Source of the DNA: a virus
DNA: 64,000 bases
Direction: 5' to 3' (one strand)
IMG/VR virus record: IMGVR_UViG_3300032046_005540
Location: 62,001 to 126,000 of that record
Made by a program: the position numbers and the translations under genes. Position 1 is the stretch's first letter. The number at the start of each line of letters is the position of its first letter. Positions 16,774 through 24,430 of this stretch are shown here, one piece after another. The notes under the pieces are model-generated. The model saw only the letters and a list, made by a program, of their open reading frames with translations, did no database searches and was not told the origin of the DNA.

Positions 16774-17445
16774 TTATTCCTCCTTTATTAAACTTAAAAA
16801 AGCTTCTTTACCATTTTTCAAAACAAAACTATCAGGATCTTCACCTTCTGATAATTCAATATTTATTGCTTTTATTCCTATTCCTTGCAAATTAGTAATT
16901 GTTTTTTTTGCTGCTTTCTTTCCAGCAGCATCTGAATCAAATACAACAATAACTTTATCAATATATCGACACAACAATCTTGCTTGATCCACAGTAAAAG
17001 AAGAACCACTTAATCCTACAACATTAGTAATTCCTTCCTGAAACAACCTTAAAACATCAAACTGACCTTCAACCAAAATACCAAACTCTAATTCTTTTAT
17101 TTTATCCCGAGATTGAAATAAACCATACAATATCCTACCTTTTTGAAAAATGGGAGACTCTTTTGAATTTCTATATTTTGGAGATTCATCAGAAATAGTT
17201 CTACCTGTAAAACCTACAACATTACCATAAACATCAAAAAAAGGAAAAATTAAACGATTACTCAAATGCCATTCATATAAAGAATTTTCAGGAGCATATC
17301 CTATTTTAAAAGTTTTAATTGTTTCTTCACTAATCTTTCTACTTTCAAGATAATCCAAAACTTTTTTTGATTTAAATAATTCTTGTTGAAAGTATTCTAA
17401 AGCTTTTTCGTTTGTAGCTATTAAATGTTCTATTTCTTTATTCAT
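16774..17445 (-). CDS. Primase catalytic (TOPRIM) half, DnaG-like, without zinc domain
   Basis: Residues 28-60 (VLDYLESRKISEETIKTFKIGYAP) match the start of the DnaG polymerase core. The TOPRIM acidic residues are at E126-G127 (GILVEGQFD) and DSDAAG 170-175. The usual DnaG N-terminal CHC2 zinc domain and the C-terminal helicase-binding domain are absent; at 223 residues it is about one third of a full primase. A separate CHC2 protein lies 23 kb away, next to DnaB, so primase is split. It makes RNA primers for lagging-strand synthesis. Neighbours are the Mre11-like and Rad50-C genes. Confidence 0.85.
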   Translation of the reverse strand: MNKEIEHLIATNEKALEYFQQELFKSKKVLDYLESRKISEETIKTFKIGYAPENSLYEWHLSNRLIFPFFDVYGNVVGFTGRTISDESPKYRNSKESPIFQKGRILYGLFQSRDKIKELEFGILVEGQFDVLRLFQEGITNVVGLSGSSFTVDQARLLCRYIDKVIVVFDSDAAGKKAAKKTITNLQGIGIKAINIELSEGEDPDSFVLKNGKEAFLSLIKEE

Positions 17446-17448
17446 CTT

Positions 17449-17568
17449 TTACTTTTTCTCAATATTAAAATTATTTTTTAAAAATTTACCTTGAGATATA
17501 CTTAAAATAATCCCTATAACTACAGCACATCCCATTCCTATAAAATAAACCCAAGAAAGAGTATTCAT
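17449..17568 (-). CDS. Small single-pass membrane protein, 39 aa
   Basis: The ORF begins at an ATG after AGGAAAATTAAA and encodes one hydrophobic helix (WVYFIGMGCAVVIGIILSI) followed by a basic tail (GKFLKNNFNIEKK). It fills exactly the gap between the Mre11-like gene and the primase gene. The positive tail suggests N-out/C-in topology. It is one of several about 39-residue membrane peptides in the window. No function is recognised. Confidence 0.5.
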   Translation of the reverse strand: MNTLSWVYFIGMGCAVVIGIILSISQGKFLKNNFNIEKK

Positions 17569-17569
17569 T

Positions 17570-18517
17570 TTAATTTTCCTCCAGTTTGTTTTTTATTTCA
17601 TCCACTAAAGTTAAAGCTTCTTTAATAACTTCATCACTTACATTATCTTCTTTTGCTAACTTTAAGATCAATCCTTTTAAATCTTGTTCTTCTAAATCTT
17701 CAGTTCTCTTTGAAAGAACTTTCATAAAGTCTAAAATTCTCTCAGATGTTTCATTACCCAATTTAACAACATTTCTAAAAACATCCTTAGAAGGTTTTGC
17801 ACACGTTAAAGGAACTATTTGATAATCTATATCTTTTCCTTCTATATTTAAAATAACAACTGAAGGAGAGAAAATCCTCTCAATATTTTCAACTCTTCCT
17901 AAAGAACCAGGGTTAATAAACAAAGTTCCATTCACTCTTTGAGGTTCCCATCCAGGGTGAAAATGCCCAGATAAAAATAAATCAGCCTCAGTCTTTATAT
18001 CCTTTATCAAAGTATATTCATCAAAAAAAGGTTTATCAACAACCATTCCATGAACCACCTCTATCAAAACAGAATCCTTATCATTTTTTTCTAAAGAATA
18101 GTTTTTAGGATTTTCATCTAATCTATAAGAATGGTTTATACCAACTGCAAAAATATTTGGTGAAAGCTCAGTTGGAATAGATTCTAAAGGATCAATTACA
18201 TCAGCTGCAATCAATACTCCTAAAGCAGTCCTTGAAATAGTATGTTCATTATAGGCTATAGTATCATGAGAACCGGCGACACAAAATATAGGAACTTCCC
18301 AAGATTTAAAAATCTTTATATATTCCGATATAAGAGATTTCGAAGTATCAGGACTATGAAATATATCTCCTCCATGAATTACAACATTAATATTTTGATC
18401 CTTAATAATTTGTCCTATTTCAAAATGTTTTTCTTTCAACGCTTCTGGATAATCATCTTTACGACTACAAGGATTATTACCTCTTATATGAGAATCAGTA
18501 AGAAATAAAATTTTCAC
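17570..18517 (-). CDS. Mre11/SbcD/gp47-like nuclease
   Basis: The first 200 residues carry the calcineurin-type metallophosphoesterase motifs: FLTDSHIRG (DxH), VIHGGDIFHSP (GDxxD-like, with the second Asp replaced), VAGSHDT (GNHD variant), LSGHFHPGW (GHxH). The C-terminal 110 residues are charged and helical, as in the Rad50-interacting part. This is the nuclease subunit that acts with Rad50/gp46 at DNA double-strand ends during recombination-dependent replication. At 315 residues it is close to T4 gp47 in length. It lies between the two halves of the split Rad50, supporting a common complex. Confidence 0.88.
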   Translation of the reverse strand: MKILFLTDSHIRGNNPCSRKDDYPEALKEKHFEIGQIIKDQNINVVIHGGDIFHSPDTSKSLISEYIKIFKSWEVPIFCVAGSHDTIAYNEHTISRTALGVLIAADVIDPLESIPTELSPNIFAVGINHSYRLDENPKNYSLEKNDKDSVLIEVVHGMVVDKPFFDEYTLIKDIKTEADLFLSGHFHPGWEPQRVNGTLFINPGSLGRVENIERIFSPSVVILNIEGKDIDYQIVPLTCAKPSKDVFRNVVKLGNETSERILDFMKVLSKRTEDLEEQDLKGLILKLAKEDNVSDEVIKEALTLVDEIKNKLEEN

Positions 18518-18521
18518 TTAT

Positions 18522-18683
18522 TTATCCTTTTCTCTCATTTTGTTCCATTTGATAATCATCTTCAGAATCAATAGCCCGAACAATTTTCGCAATATAATTA
18601 GCTAAAATTTTTATTTTTTTGTTTTTATCATCACAAAGTTTTAATAAATTTTCTAACTCTTCTGTGGATTCTTCTATATACAT
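18522..18683 (-). CDS. Hypothetical protein, 53 aa
   Basis: A short acidic helical ORF (ESTEELENLLKLCDD...) with GAGGA eight bases before its ATG. A second ATG in another frame lies four bases upstream. It exactly fills the gap between the HD protein and the Mre11-like gene, which makes it credible. No family recognised. Confidence 0.5.
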   Translation of the reverse strand: MYIEESTEELENLLKLCDDKNKKIKILANYIAKIVRAIDSEDDYQMEQNERKG

Positions 18684-18687
18684 ACAT

Positions 18688-19299
18688 TTATTCCTCATAT
18701 TTTAATTCCATTCCAAAAGTATCAACCTTTGTTACTAACTCTTTTCTTGACGCAAAATAATCAGCCATATACACTATCAATTCTGGAATAGTATATTTTT
18801 CTATAGGTTTCTTAGCTATATCTGGTCCCCAAAAAGCCATATGGTATTTTATTAAATTAAAAATTTCTTGTTGCCAAAAGGTTACCTCTTCATTAGGAAA
18901 AGTTTCTTTATAATGTTGTTCAACTAATATTGGGTGATCTTCATAAGTCTTATAATCACTTTGCCCTTTACCTCCTTTGAAACCATCATGTAAAATACAA
19001 GAAGCAATTATATTATCAGACATTTCAATATTATTAGCTCCTAAACCTTCCTCTCTATATTTAAAAGCTTGCATAAATCTAATTGCAAACCATACAACAC
19101 GTTTTGTATGTATTAATAATCCACTTCTTACATTAGAACAAACTGGATGATATTTACCAGTAGTAGATGTAGGTCGAGTCCAAAAATGTTCTGGAAATAT
19201 TCCTAATACTTTCTTAACCCACTCTCTTTTTTCTTCGTTTTTAATTAATGCTAAAGTTTTTTCAAAAACTTTTTCTTTACTTTGTTTTGCTAGTTTCAT
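18688..19299 (-). CDS. HD-domain hydrolase
   Basis: The preferred start is the ATG at 19299 (203 residues), preceded by AGGAG; a TTG five codons earlier is also open. Residues suggest an HD metal-phosphohydrolase: SGLLIHTKRVVW (first His), ASCILHDGFKG (His-Asp pair), EDHPILV and a later KYHMAFWGPD. Such enzymes hydrolyse nucleotides or cyclic nucleotides with a bound metal. It sits between the Rad50-N and Mre11 genes, and its start is coupled to the Rad50-N stop. The substrate may be a nucleotide, but the sequence does not say which. Confidence 0.72.
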   Translation of the reverse strand: MKLAKQSKEKVFEKTLALIKNEEKREWVKKVLGIFPEHFWTRPTSTTGKYHPVCSNVRSGLLIHTKRVVWFAIRFMQAFKYREEGLGANNIEMSDNIIASCILHDGFKGGKGQSDYKTYEDHPILVEQHYKETFPNEEVTFWQQEIFNLIKYHMAFWGPDIAKKPIEKYTIPELIVYMADYFASRKELVTKVDTFGMELKYEE

Positions 19300-19306
19300 T
19301 TTACTC

Positions 19307-20440
19307 CTATACAAAACTTTTTATAATATTTTCAGATAATTCCTGTCCGCAGGTTGGACAAACTTTCAACTCAATCAGGAAAGATTGTAACTCATTTATT
19401 TTTGTATCAATACTTCCATCTAACGTTTTTATATTTTTTTCATATTCTTTAACTTTTTCAAAAACTACTAATTGTTTTTCTAAACTTTGTAAATTTTCTA
19501 ACTGACCTAAGCCTGTTTTAACAGAATCAAAAGTTATTTCAAAATCATCTAAAGATTTTAATTTATTTAGTTCATTTTGTAATGTTTTTTCTTTACTATC
19601 AAGAACATTTATATTTGTATACAAAGTCTTAATTTCTTGCAAAGAACTACAAACTTCTTCTACTTTATCAAAAGATATACTATCAACCTTTTTAAGACTT
19701 TCTAATTCTTTTTTAACAACTTTACCTTCATTTACTACTTTTTTTAAATTACTTTCTAATCTTTGTAATTCTTCAACCAAACTAAGATTTTTTTCAACCT
19801 CATCTAAACCTTGTTTTAATCCTTTTAAATCTTGTTCTCTCTTTTCAATATCAATAAATTCTGATAACTCCTTTTCTAATATTTCAACTTTTTCATTACC
19901 ATCTTTAATATCATTAGATAACTTTCTTAAATTTTTATTTACCTGAACAATAGCACTATCTAAAATATCAACTCCAGATAACTTTCCTAATACTCTTGCT
20001 TTTAAAGAAGGAGGAGAAGATAATAGAAAAGGACCTTCAAGTTGATCTGCGAAATTTAAATCAATTTTTGAGTTGTCAAATTCAACTTCAGGCATTTTCA
20101 ATGTTCTAATAACTTCAAGAGGAATTTCTTTTCCAAACTTAGCAAACAGTTCTCCATTTAAAGTATATTCATTTGTTTTAGTTTCTCCGGTAGAAGATGC
20201 AACAATTCGCCTTTCTATAGCATCCTTTTCAGTTTCAATACTAATAATACATTCATTTGCATCAACATTTACAAAATTATTTCCACTTGGAGAATCCCTT
20301 ATTACTTTTTTCAATGCTCTTAAAATAGATGACTTTCCAGAATTAGTTGGCCCTACAATAATATTCAAACCTTCATCAAATTCTAAAGTAGTATCTTTGT
20401 GAGATTGAAAATTTTTAATTTGTAATTTTTTTATTTTCAT
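19307..20440 (-). CDS. N-terminal half of a split Rad50/SbcC-like ATPase with zinc hook
   Basis: The preferred start is the ATG at 20440, overlapping the upstream stop as ATGA. Walker A is GPTNSGKSS (about 30-38), after the typical KIKKLQIKNFQSHKDTTLEF strand. A long coiled coil covers about 160-350, and CPTCGQ near the C-terminus is the zinc-hook CxxC. The protein stops about 14 residues after the hook, where a full Rad50 would continue into the returning coiled coil and the Walker B half. That half is encoded separately at 15691-16335. This is a clean split at the hook. The gene lies directly behind a homing endonuclease gene. Confidence 0.85.
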   Translation of the reverse strand: MKIKKLQIKNFQSHKDTTLEFDEGLNIIVGPTNSGKSSILRALKKVIRDSPSGNNFVNVDANECIISIETEKDAIERRIVASSTGETKTNEYTLNGELFAKFGKEIPLEVIRTLKMPEVEFDNSKIDLNFADQLEGPFLLSSPPSLKARVLGKLSGVDILDSAIVQVNKNLRKLSNDIKDGNEKVEILEKELSEFIDIEKREQDLKGLKQGLDEVEKNLSLVEELQRLESNLKKVVNEGKVVKKELESLKKVDSISFDKVEEVCSSLQEIKTLYTNINVLDSKEKTLQNELNKLKSLDDFEITFDSVKTGLGQLENLQSLEKQLVVFEKVKEYEKNIKTLDGSIDTKINELQSFLIELKVCPTCGQELSENIIKSFV

Positions 20441-21231
20441 ATTATACAATTAAATAATTTTTTTATTCTTTCTTTTTCTTCCCTGTTTAAATCTAACATC
20501 ACTATCAACTTTAAATATTTATAACCCATATTATCTAACAATTTTCTCCTATCTTTATAATATTCCTCATGACTACGCTTTTCAAAAAGCCAATTACAAG
20601 GATGGTACTCTAAAACTATCTCATCGTTTATAATAAAATCAAACCTTCCAAACTTTTTAACATTTACTTTTAAAACATCTCTTAACCAATAATAACAATC
20701 TCGTTCCTGAAGGGAAGCAAAAAATAAATTATTATCTGAATAACAAGCAATTCCAAAACCAGTTCCAATAGTAGAAAGTAATTTATCTGATGGATTTTCC
20801 CAAACTTTTTTTAGTTTATAAGACATTTCTTCTCTATTCTTCGGATCTTTAAAATACTCTTTCATTTTACAAGAATGTTTTTCCCTATTTTTTGGATCTT
20901 TAAGATATTCCTTCATTCCATAAGATTGTTTTTCTCTTTCTTTTGGATTTTCATATCTTTTCTTTTGAGCAATAGATTGAGCAACAGATATCTTTTCTCT
21001 CATTTTAGGATCTTTCCATCTTTCTTTTATTGCTTTTCTTATTTTTTCTTTAGTTGCTTCAGATTTTGGACCTTTATTTAATCTTTTATTAGCATCACTT
21101 ACTCTTTTTAATCTTTCGTCAGTTTCTTTCGTTAATCCTGTATTCCAAGAAATACGCCCTTTATTACCACAACTTCTACATTTATTAGCATATTTACTAA
21201 TTTCTTTCCCACAACTTATACAAAAATTCAT
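20437..21231 (-). CDS. Homing endonuclease-like protein with zinc ribbon, NUMOD3-like repeats and QERD/FDF/EYH nuclease
   Basis: The first 25 residues form a zinc ribbon (CISC...CRSC). Residues about 30-150 carry repeated helices (KDPKMREKIS, ENPKEREKQS, KDPKNREKHS, KDPKNREEMS) of the NUMOD3/IENR type. The C-terminal 100 residues have QERDCY, GRFDF and LEYHP, the same catalytic-looking domain as the protein at 7170-8207. The gene lies between tRNA-Leu and the Rad50-N gene and overlaps the latter by ATGA, a compact insertion typical of mobile endonucleases. No nuclease activity is proven for this domain from sequence alone. Confidence 0.72.
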   Translation of the reverse strand: MNFCISCGKEISKYANKCRSCGNKGRISWNTGLTKETDERLKRVSDANKRLNKGPKSEATKEKIRKAIKERWKDPKMREKISVAQSIAQKKRYENPKEREKQSYGMKEYLKDPKNREKHSCKMKEYFKDPKNREEMSYKLKKVWENPSDKLLSTIGTGFGIACYSDNNLFFASLQERDCYYWLRDVLKVNVKKFGRFDFIINDEIVLEYHPCNWLFEKRSHEEYYKDRRKLLDNMGYKYLKLIVMLDLNREEKERIKKLFNCII

Positions 21232-21253
21232 ACTTATATTTACTCCTAAAAAA

Positions 21254-21337
21254 TGCTGGAGACCGGAATCGAACCGATACGGTTAAATAACCAAAGGATT
21301 TTAAGTCCTTCGTGTTTACCAATTTCACCACTCCAGC
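21254..21337 (-). tRNA. tRNA-Leu, anticodon UAA
   Basis: The minus strand folds as a type II tRNA. The acceptor stem GCTGGAG pairs with CTCCAGC, followed by discriminator A. The anticodon arm is AAGGA-CTTAAAA-TCCTT with anticodon TAA. A variable arm lies at about GGTTATTTAACC, and the T arm is CGGTTCGATTCCG. The CCA end is not encoded; a run of six T follows. Leu UUA codons are very common in this AT-rich genome, so the tRNA probably supplements the host. A homing endonuclease-like gene follows 22 bases downstream. Confidence 0.93.
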
Positions 21338-21348
21338 AATATTCATTC

Positions 21349-21828
21349 TTAAAAATCAATATCATCATCCTTAATCGCAGACTTCTTCTTTTCTTCCTTC
21401 TTAGGCTCTTCTGCTTTCTTTTCAGACTTCTTTTCTTCAGTCTTCGGTTCTTCTTTAATCCGAGCAAGCTCGGCAGGTTTCAAAGGTCTTAACTTTACTA
21501 CATTATGATATTCTCCACTTTCTTCAACAAGAATACGACAGACCCGCCCAACCAAAATCTCAAAATCAAATACCTTCCCAATTTCAAGATCAAAATCCGG
21601 GTCAAGTACTAAAACCCATGTTGAAGTTTTATTATCAGGAGTCAATTTTTTACTTACCTGTCCAGTAACTTGCATTCCTTCATTCTCAGGATCATCGAGA
21701 ACTTCAAATGTAAAACGAACCAAAGGACCAAACTTACCCTCTTTTTCCTCTACCTTAACCAAACGAGCAGTAAAAGAACCTTCAGCAGCAAGCCAATCAT
21801 TCTTTTCGACTTCACTTTTAATTCCCAA
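21349..21828 (-). CDS. Single-stranded DNA-binding protein candidate with SSB-type acidic tip
   Basis: The preferred start is the TTG at 21828, because a perfect AAGGAGG lies eight bases upstream; a longer frame runs into the neighbouring gene and has no such site. The 159-residue product has a beta-rich core (GSFTARLVKVEEKEGKFGP, VRFTFEVLDD, GQVSKKLTPD) resembling phage OB-fold ssDNA-binding proteins. A Lys/Glu-rich linker leads to the tip DDDIDF, very like the bacterial SSB tip (DDDIPF) that recruits partner proteins. It sits downstream of recA. The family is inferred from tail and context. Confidence 0.62.
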   Translation of the reverse strand: MGIKSEVEKNDWLAAEGSFTARLVKVEEKEGKFGPLVRFTFEVLDDPENEGMQVTGQVSKKLTPDNKTSTWVLVLDPDFDLEIGKVFDFEILVGRVCRILVEESGEYHNVVKLRPLKPAELARIKEEPKTEEKKSEKKAEEPKKEEKKKSAIKDDDIDF

Positions 21829-21841
21829 TTGTTTCACCTCC

Positions 21842-22192
21842 TTAATTTTTTTTAAATTTTTTTGCCTCTTCTCTAAGCAATTCAGCAATTTTTTTACTTT
21901 CAGAATATGCTTGCTCACCAACAGGACCTTCTATACAAAATGTAACAGGAGACATTCCACAATCAGTTGTTACAAGCACTTTCCAACCATAAAAACCACA
22001 GTGACATCCATCAAAATAATAAAGTAATTTAGGCAATGCTTTTAAATTTTTTGCCCGAAACCAAATTTGGTATGGAGTTTTGTTATGACCACAACAAGAT
22101 TCTATAGTACGAATATCAGAGAGAAAATTCATAGCATCACATAACTCAATGCATTCTTTATCCATATCATTTATCATTTCTACTTTATTCAT
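21842..22192 (-). CDS. Conserved-looking phage protein, 116 aa, with CCGH motif
   Basis: The protein begins with NDMDKECIELCDAMNFL and has SCCGHNKTPYQIWF, then a Cys- and Gly-rich centre (GCHCGFYGW). The D-x-E...T-x-x-S-C-C-G-H pattern is reminiscent of small phage proteins of unknown function and faintly of the wybutosine protein TYW3. I would not assign that role. It is flanked by the SSB candidate and a coiled-coil protein. Metal binding through Cys and His is possible. Confidence 0.65.
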   Translation of the reverse strand: MNKVEMINDMDKECIELCDAMNFLSDIRTIESCCGHNKTPYQIWFRAKNLKALPKLLYYFDGCHCGFYGWKVLVTTDCGMSPVTFCIEGPVGEQAYSESKKIAELLREEAKKFKKN

Positions 22193-22223
22193 TTTCTTTC
22201 TAGTCTAAATATATTCTCTAAAA

Positions 22224-22796
22224 TTAAAAGTTAGTATTACTTCTACTTACTTTCCTTTGAATTTCTCCAATTTCTATCTGTGTTTGAATTACTGTTATTT
22301 GACGAGAAATGTTTTTATTAGTAACATCTAAATTATCTAATTTCTCTCTACATATTTTTGTATGAGTTTTTGCTTCATTTAATGCTTTTTCAACAACAGA
22401 TTTAAAATTTCCTACTTCAGTTATTTTTTCTTCGGCTGCCGCTTGTCTTAAATTTTGATTTCCGAGATCTGTTATTTCTTTTTGTCTTAACTGAACTCTT
22501 AAATGTTTATCAAATAAAGATTGAACATCTTTAAATAATGAATCAAAGACATTTTCATTCTTTATAGCATTTAACAAAATGGTAGTGGTTCGACTCATAT
22601 AACTATCAACTTTTGCTATCTTTTCATTTAATCTTCCTACACCTACAGAACTAGGATCTGAATCTAATCCAACTTTAAAATTATCTAACTCTTCCTTTAC
22701 TTTGGAATAATCTAATAATTGCATATTTTCAAATTCTTCTTGAAGTTCTTCTAATTTTTTTTGCCAAGGAATATTTTCAACAGTAATCTCAAGCAT
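22224..22796 (-). CDS. Helical protein, 190 aa, in the recA-ssb run
   Basis: Mostly charged helix with heptad-like Leu spacing (LEELQEEFENMQLLDY; AEEKITEVGNFKSVVEKAL; NKNISRQITVIQTQIEIGEIQRKV). No catalytic motif or known domain is visible. Its start overlaps the end of the next gene upstream by 8 bases, so the two are probably co-translated. The position between recA and the SSB candidate suggests a recombination accessory or mediator protein, but nothing in the sequence proves that. Confidence 0.65.
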   Translation of the reverse strand: MLEITVENIPWQKKLEELQEEFENMQLLDYSKVKEELDNFKVGLDSDPSSVGVGRLNEKIAKVDSYMSRTTTILLNAIKNENVFDSLFKDVQSLFDKHLRVQLRQKEITDLGNQNLRQAAAEEKITEVGNFKSVVEKALNEAKTHTKICREKLDNLDVTNKNISRQITVIQTQIEIGEIQRKVSRSNTNF

Positions 22797-23064
22797 TTAC
22801 TTTCTCCTGTATTTTTTCTAAAGATTTTCTAAGCTCAACATCTTTCTCGGCAGTCACTTTAATATCCTGATTTGTCAAAGCCTTTGCGGCACGGAATAAA
22901 GCTGCACTTACACTTTTAAGCTTTTCTTTGTCTTCTTCCTTATCTAAATCCAATTCAATTTCAGCTTCTAAAATTGTCGGGGGAAAATCCCAAAAACTAT
23001 AACTATAAGAACTTGAAATTTTACGTCCAAATCCTTTTGTAATTTTGATAATCTTTAGAGCCAT
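22789..23064 (-). CDS. Hypothetical protein, 91 aa
   Basis: The N-terminal half is beta-like (LKIIKITKGFGRKISSSYSYSFWDF) and the C-terminal half is amphipathic helix (DKEKLKSVSAALFRAAKAL). The ATG has a GGAG site. The 3' end overlaps the next gene by 8 bases. No family recognised. The small size and neighbours suit a DNA-metabolism accessory protein. Confidence 0.6.
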   Translation of the reverse strand: MALKIIKITKGFGRKISSSYSYSFWDFPPTILEAEIELDLDKEEDKEKLKSVSAALFRAAKALTNQDIKVTAEKDVELRKSLEKIQEKVNA

Positions 23065-23074
23065 CGTTTCTCCT

Positions 23075-23194
23075 TTAATTCCACACTAAAAGTAGTAAAA
23101 GAAGCCATAAATACTTTGGATTTTGAAACATTATCGAAAGAAATATAACACCTGCAATAAGAACAATATTTGAAAAAGCCCTTGGCCAATTCAT
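23075..23194 (-). CDS. Small two-helix membrane protein, 39 aa
   Basis: The ATG shares a base with the recA stop (TAATG). The product has two hydrophobic stretches (FSNIVLIAGVIFLSIMF and YLWLLLLLLVW) separated by QNPK, a likely membrane hairpin. I prefer this frame to a 69-residue alternative over the same DNA, which overlaps recA and is full of Phe, Cys and Lys with no structure. The layout, including the central QNP, recurs in the 39-residue protein at 46677-46796. Function unknown. Confidence 0.52.
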   Translation of the reverse strand: MNWPRAFSNIVLIAGVIFLSIMFQNPKYLWLLLLLLVWN

Positions 23195-24219
23195 TAAAAA
23201 TCCTCACTTTCTTTTTGTAACAAAACATTTCTTTTTTCCCAAACCTGATTATAAACCAAGTCATACATAACAGGATCTTTCAAAAGTTTTATAAAAGCTT
23301 CTTTACCATTTACAGAAACCTTCTCATCAGAAACAAGAGAATATTTATTTCCAATCCTCTTTATTACTCCCTTACCTAAACCTTCATCAAAAAGTAATTG
23401 TTCAAAATCAACTCCTTTTTCATAAAGAACTGGAAATTTACCACTTCTTCTTGGAGGAGCTAATTTATTTTTAACTACACATACATCAATACTATGACCT
23501 AGAAGGATTTCTCCTTTTTTAACATCTGATCCTGAAACTTTTTTAACTTTATATCTTTGTGCAGCATAAAACTTCAATATTTTACCCCCAGGAGTTCTTT
23601 CAGGATCTCCCCACATAACTCCTACAGCGTCTCTAACTTGATTTATAAAAATTAAACAAGTTTCAGTTTTACTTAATTCTGGAGCAATTTTCCTTAACCC
23701 TTTACCCATTATTCTTGCAAGTAATGCCATTTGTTGATCTTCCATAGCTCCTTCAATTTCTGCTTTCGGAACTAATCCTACAACGGAATCAATAACACAA
23801 TAAGCGTATAGACCACTACTAATAAAATCTAAAAGCATATCAAAAGCAGTTTCCGCACATAAATCCGCACCTGGTGCTTCAATCATATCAGTATCTATAT
23901 CATAAATTTCCATCCACTCTTTAGGTGTTCCAAATTCCAAATCAAAATAAGCCGAAGGTTTGTTATACTTTTTTTGAGCGTGGCCCATTGCTTGAAGAAC
24001 TAAAAGACTCTTACCACTACTTTCAGGACCAAAGATTTCAATCATATTTCCTTGAGGAAAACCTCCGATACCAGATGCAACATCTACAGTAATAATTCCT
24101 GTTGAATAAACACCTTTAGATTTTTCTTCACTTAAATCTCTCAAAGAACTTTTGTATTTACCCTCAATGTATTTTTTAAGTTCCTCCCTATCTGTAGGAA
24201 CTTCTTTATCTTTTTTCAT
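23194..24219 (-). CDS. recA: RecA/UvsX-family recombinase
   Basis: The preferred start is the ATG at 24219 after AAAAAGGAGAG (341 residues); a GTG ten codons upstream is also in frame. The core has TGIITVDVASGIGGFPQG, Walker A GPESSGKS, the polymorphic region, the VIDSVVGLVP strand (Walker B), the L1 region and INQVRDAVGVMWG (sensor and L2). These are RecA features. It forms filaments on single-stranded DNA and drives strand exchange for repair and recombination-dependent replication. It heads a run with an SSB candidate, Rad50/Mre11 pieces and primase. Length matches bacterial RecA. Confidence 0.95.
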   Translation of the reverse strand: MKKDKEVPTDREELKKYIEGKYKSSLRDLSEEKSKGVYSTGIITVDVASGIGGFPQGNMIEIFGPESSGKSLLVLQAMGHAQKKYNKPSAYFDLEFGTPKEWMEIYDIDTDMIEAPGADLCAETAFDMLLDFISSGLYAYCVIDSVVGLVPKAEIEGAMEDQQMALLARIMGKGLRKIAPELSKTETCLIFINQVRDAVGVMWGDPERTPGGKILKFYAAQRYKVKKVSGSDVKKGEILLGHSIDVCVVKNKLAPPRRSGKFPVLYEKGVDFEQLLFDEGLGKGVIKRIGNKYSLVSDEKVSVNGKEAFIKLLKDPVMYDLVYNQVWEKRNVLLQKESEDF

Positions 24220-24261
24220 TAAAATACTCTCCTTTTTTATGCTTCCCACCTCTTACATCGC

Positions 24262-24426
24262 TCAGCAACTACTTCTCCTACTTTCAATCGATAGATCAAC
24301 TATATTTTTATCATTACCAAAAAATTCAGACATTTGAATAGTAGGATCATAAGCAGTCAACCACCCAATTCTATATCTTACAATACAACCTGCAGACTTT
24401 TTACAATTTTCACAATTCTTATTCAT
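24262..24426 (-). CDS. Small Cys-containing protein, 54 aa
   Basis: An ORF with AAGGAGTG before its ATG, starting 5 bases after the stop of the transglycosylase-like gene. CENC (C5, C8) and C14 near the start may bind metal. The middle (RIGWLTAYDPTIQMSEFFG) is unfamiliar. It fills the gap before recA. Function unknown. Confidence 0.5.
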   Translation of the reverse strand: MNKNCENCKKSAGCIVRYRIGWLTAYDPTIQMSEFFGNDKNIVDLSIESRRSSC

Positions 24427-24430
24427 TTCT

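Noticed and set aside
21246-21467. Two open frames crossing the tRNA-Leu gene
   Set aside because: They run through a well-folded tRNA and the SSB candidate on both strands and have no family sequence.
23055-23264. 69-residue frame between recA and the 91-residue gene
   Set aside because: It overlaps the end of recA by 71 bases, has no good ribosome site and no structure, while the 39-residue frame inside it is coupled to the recA stop and encodes clear membrane helices.
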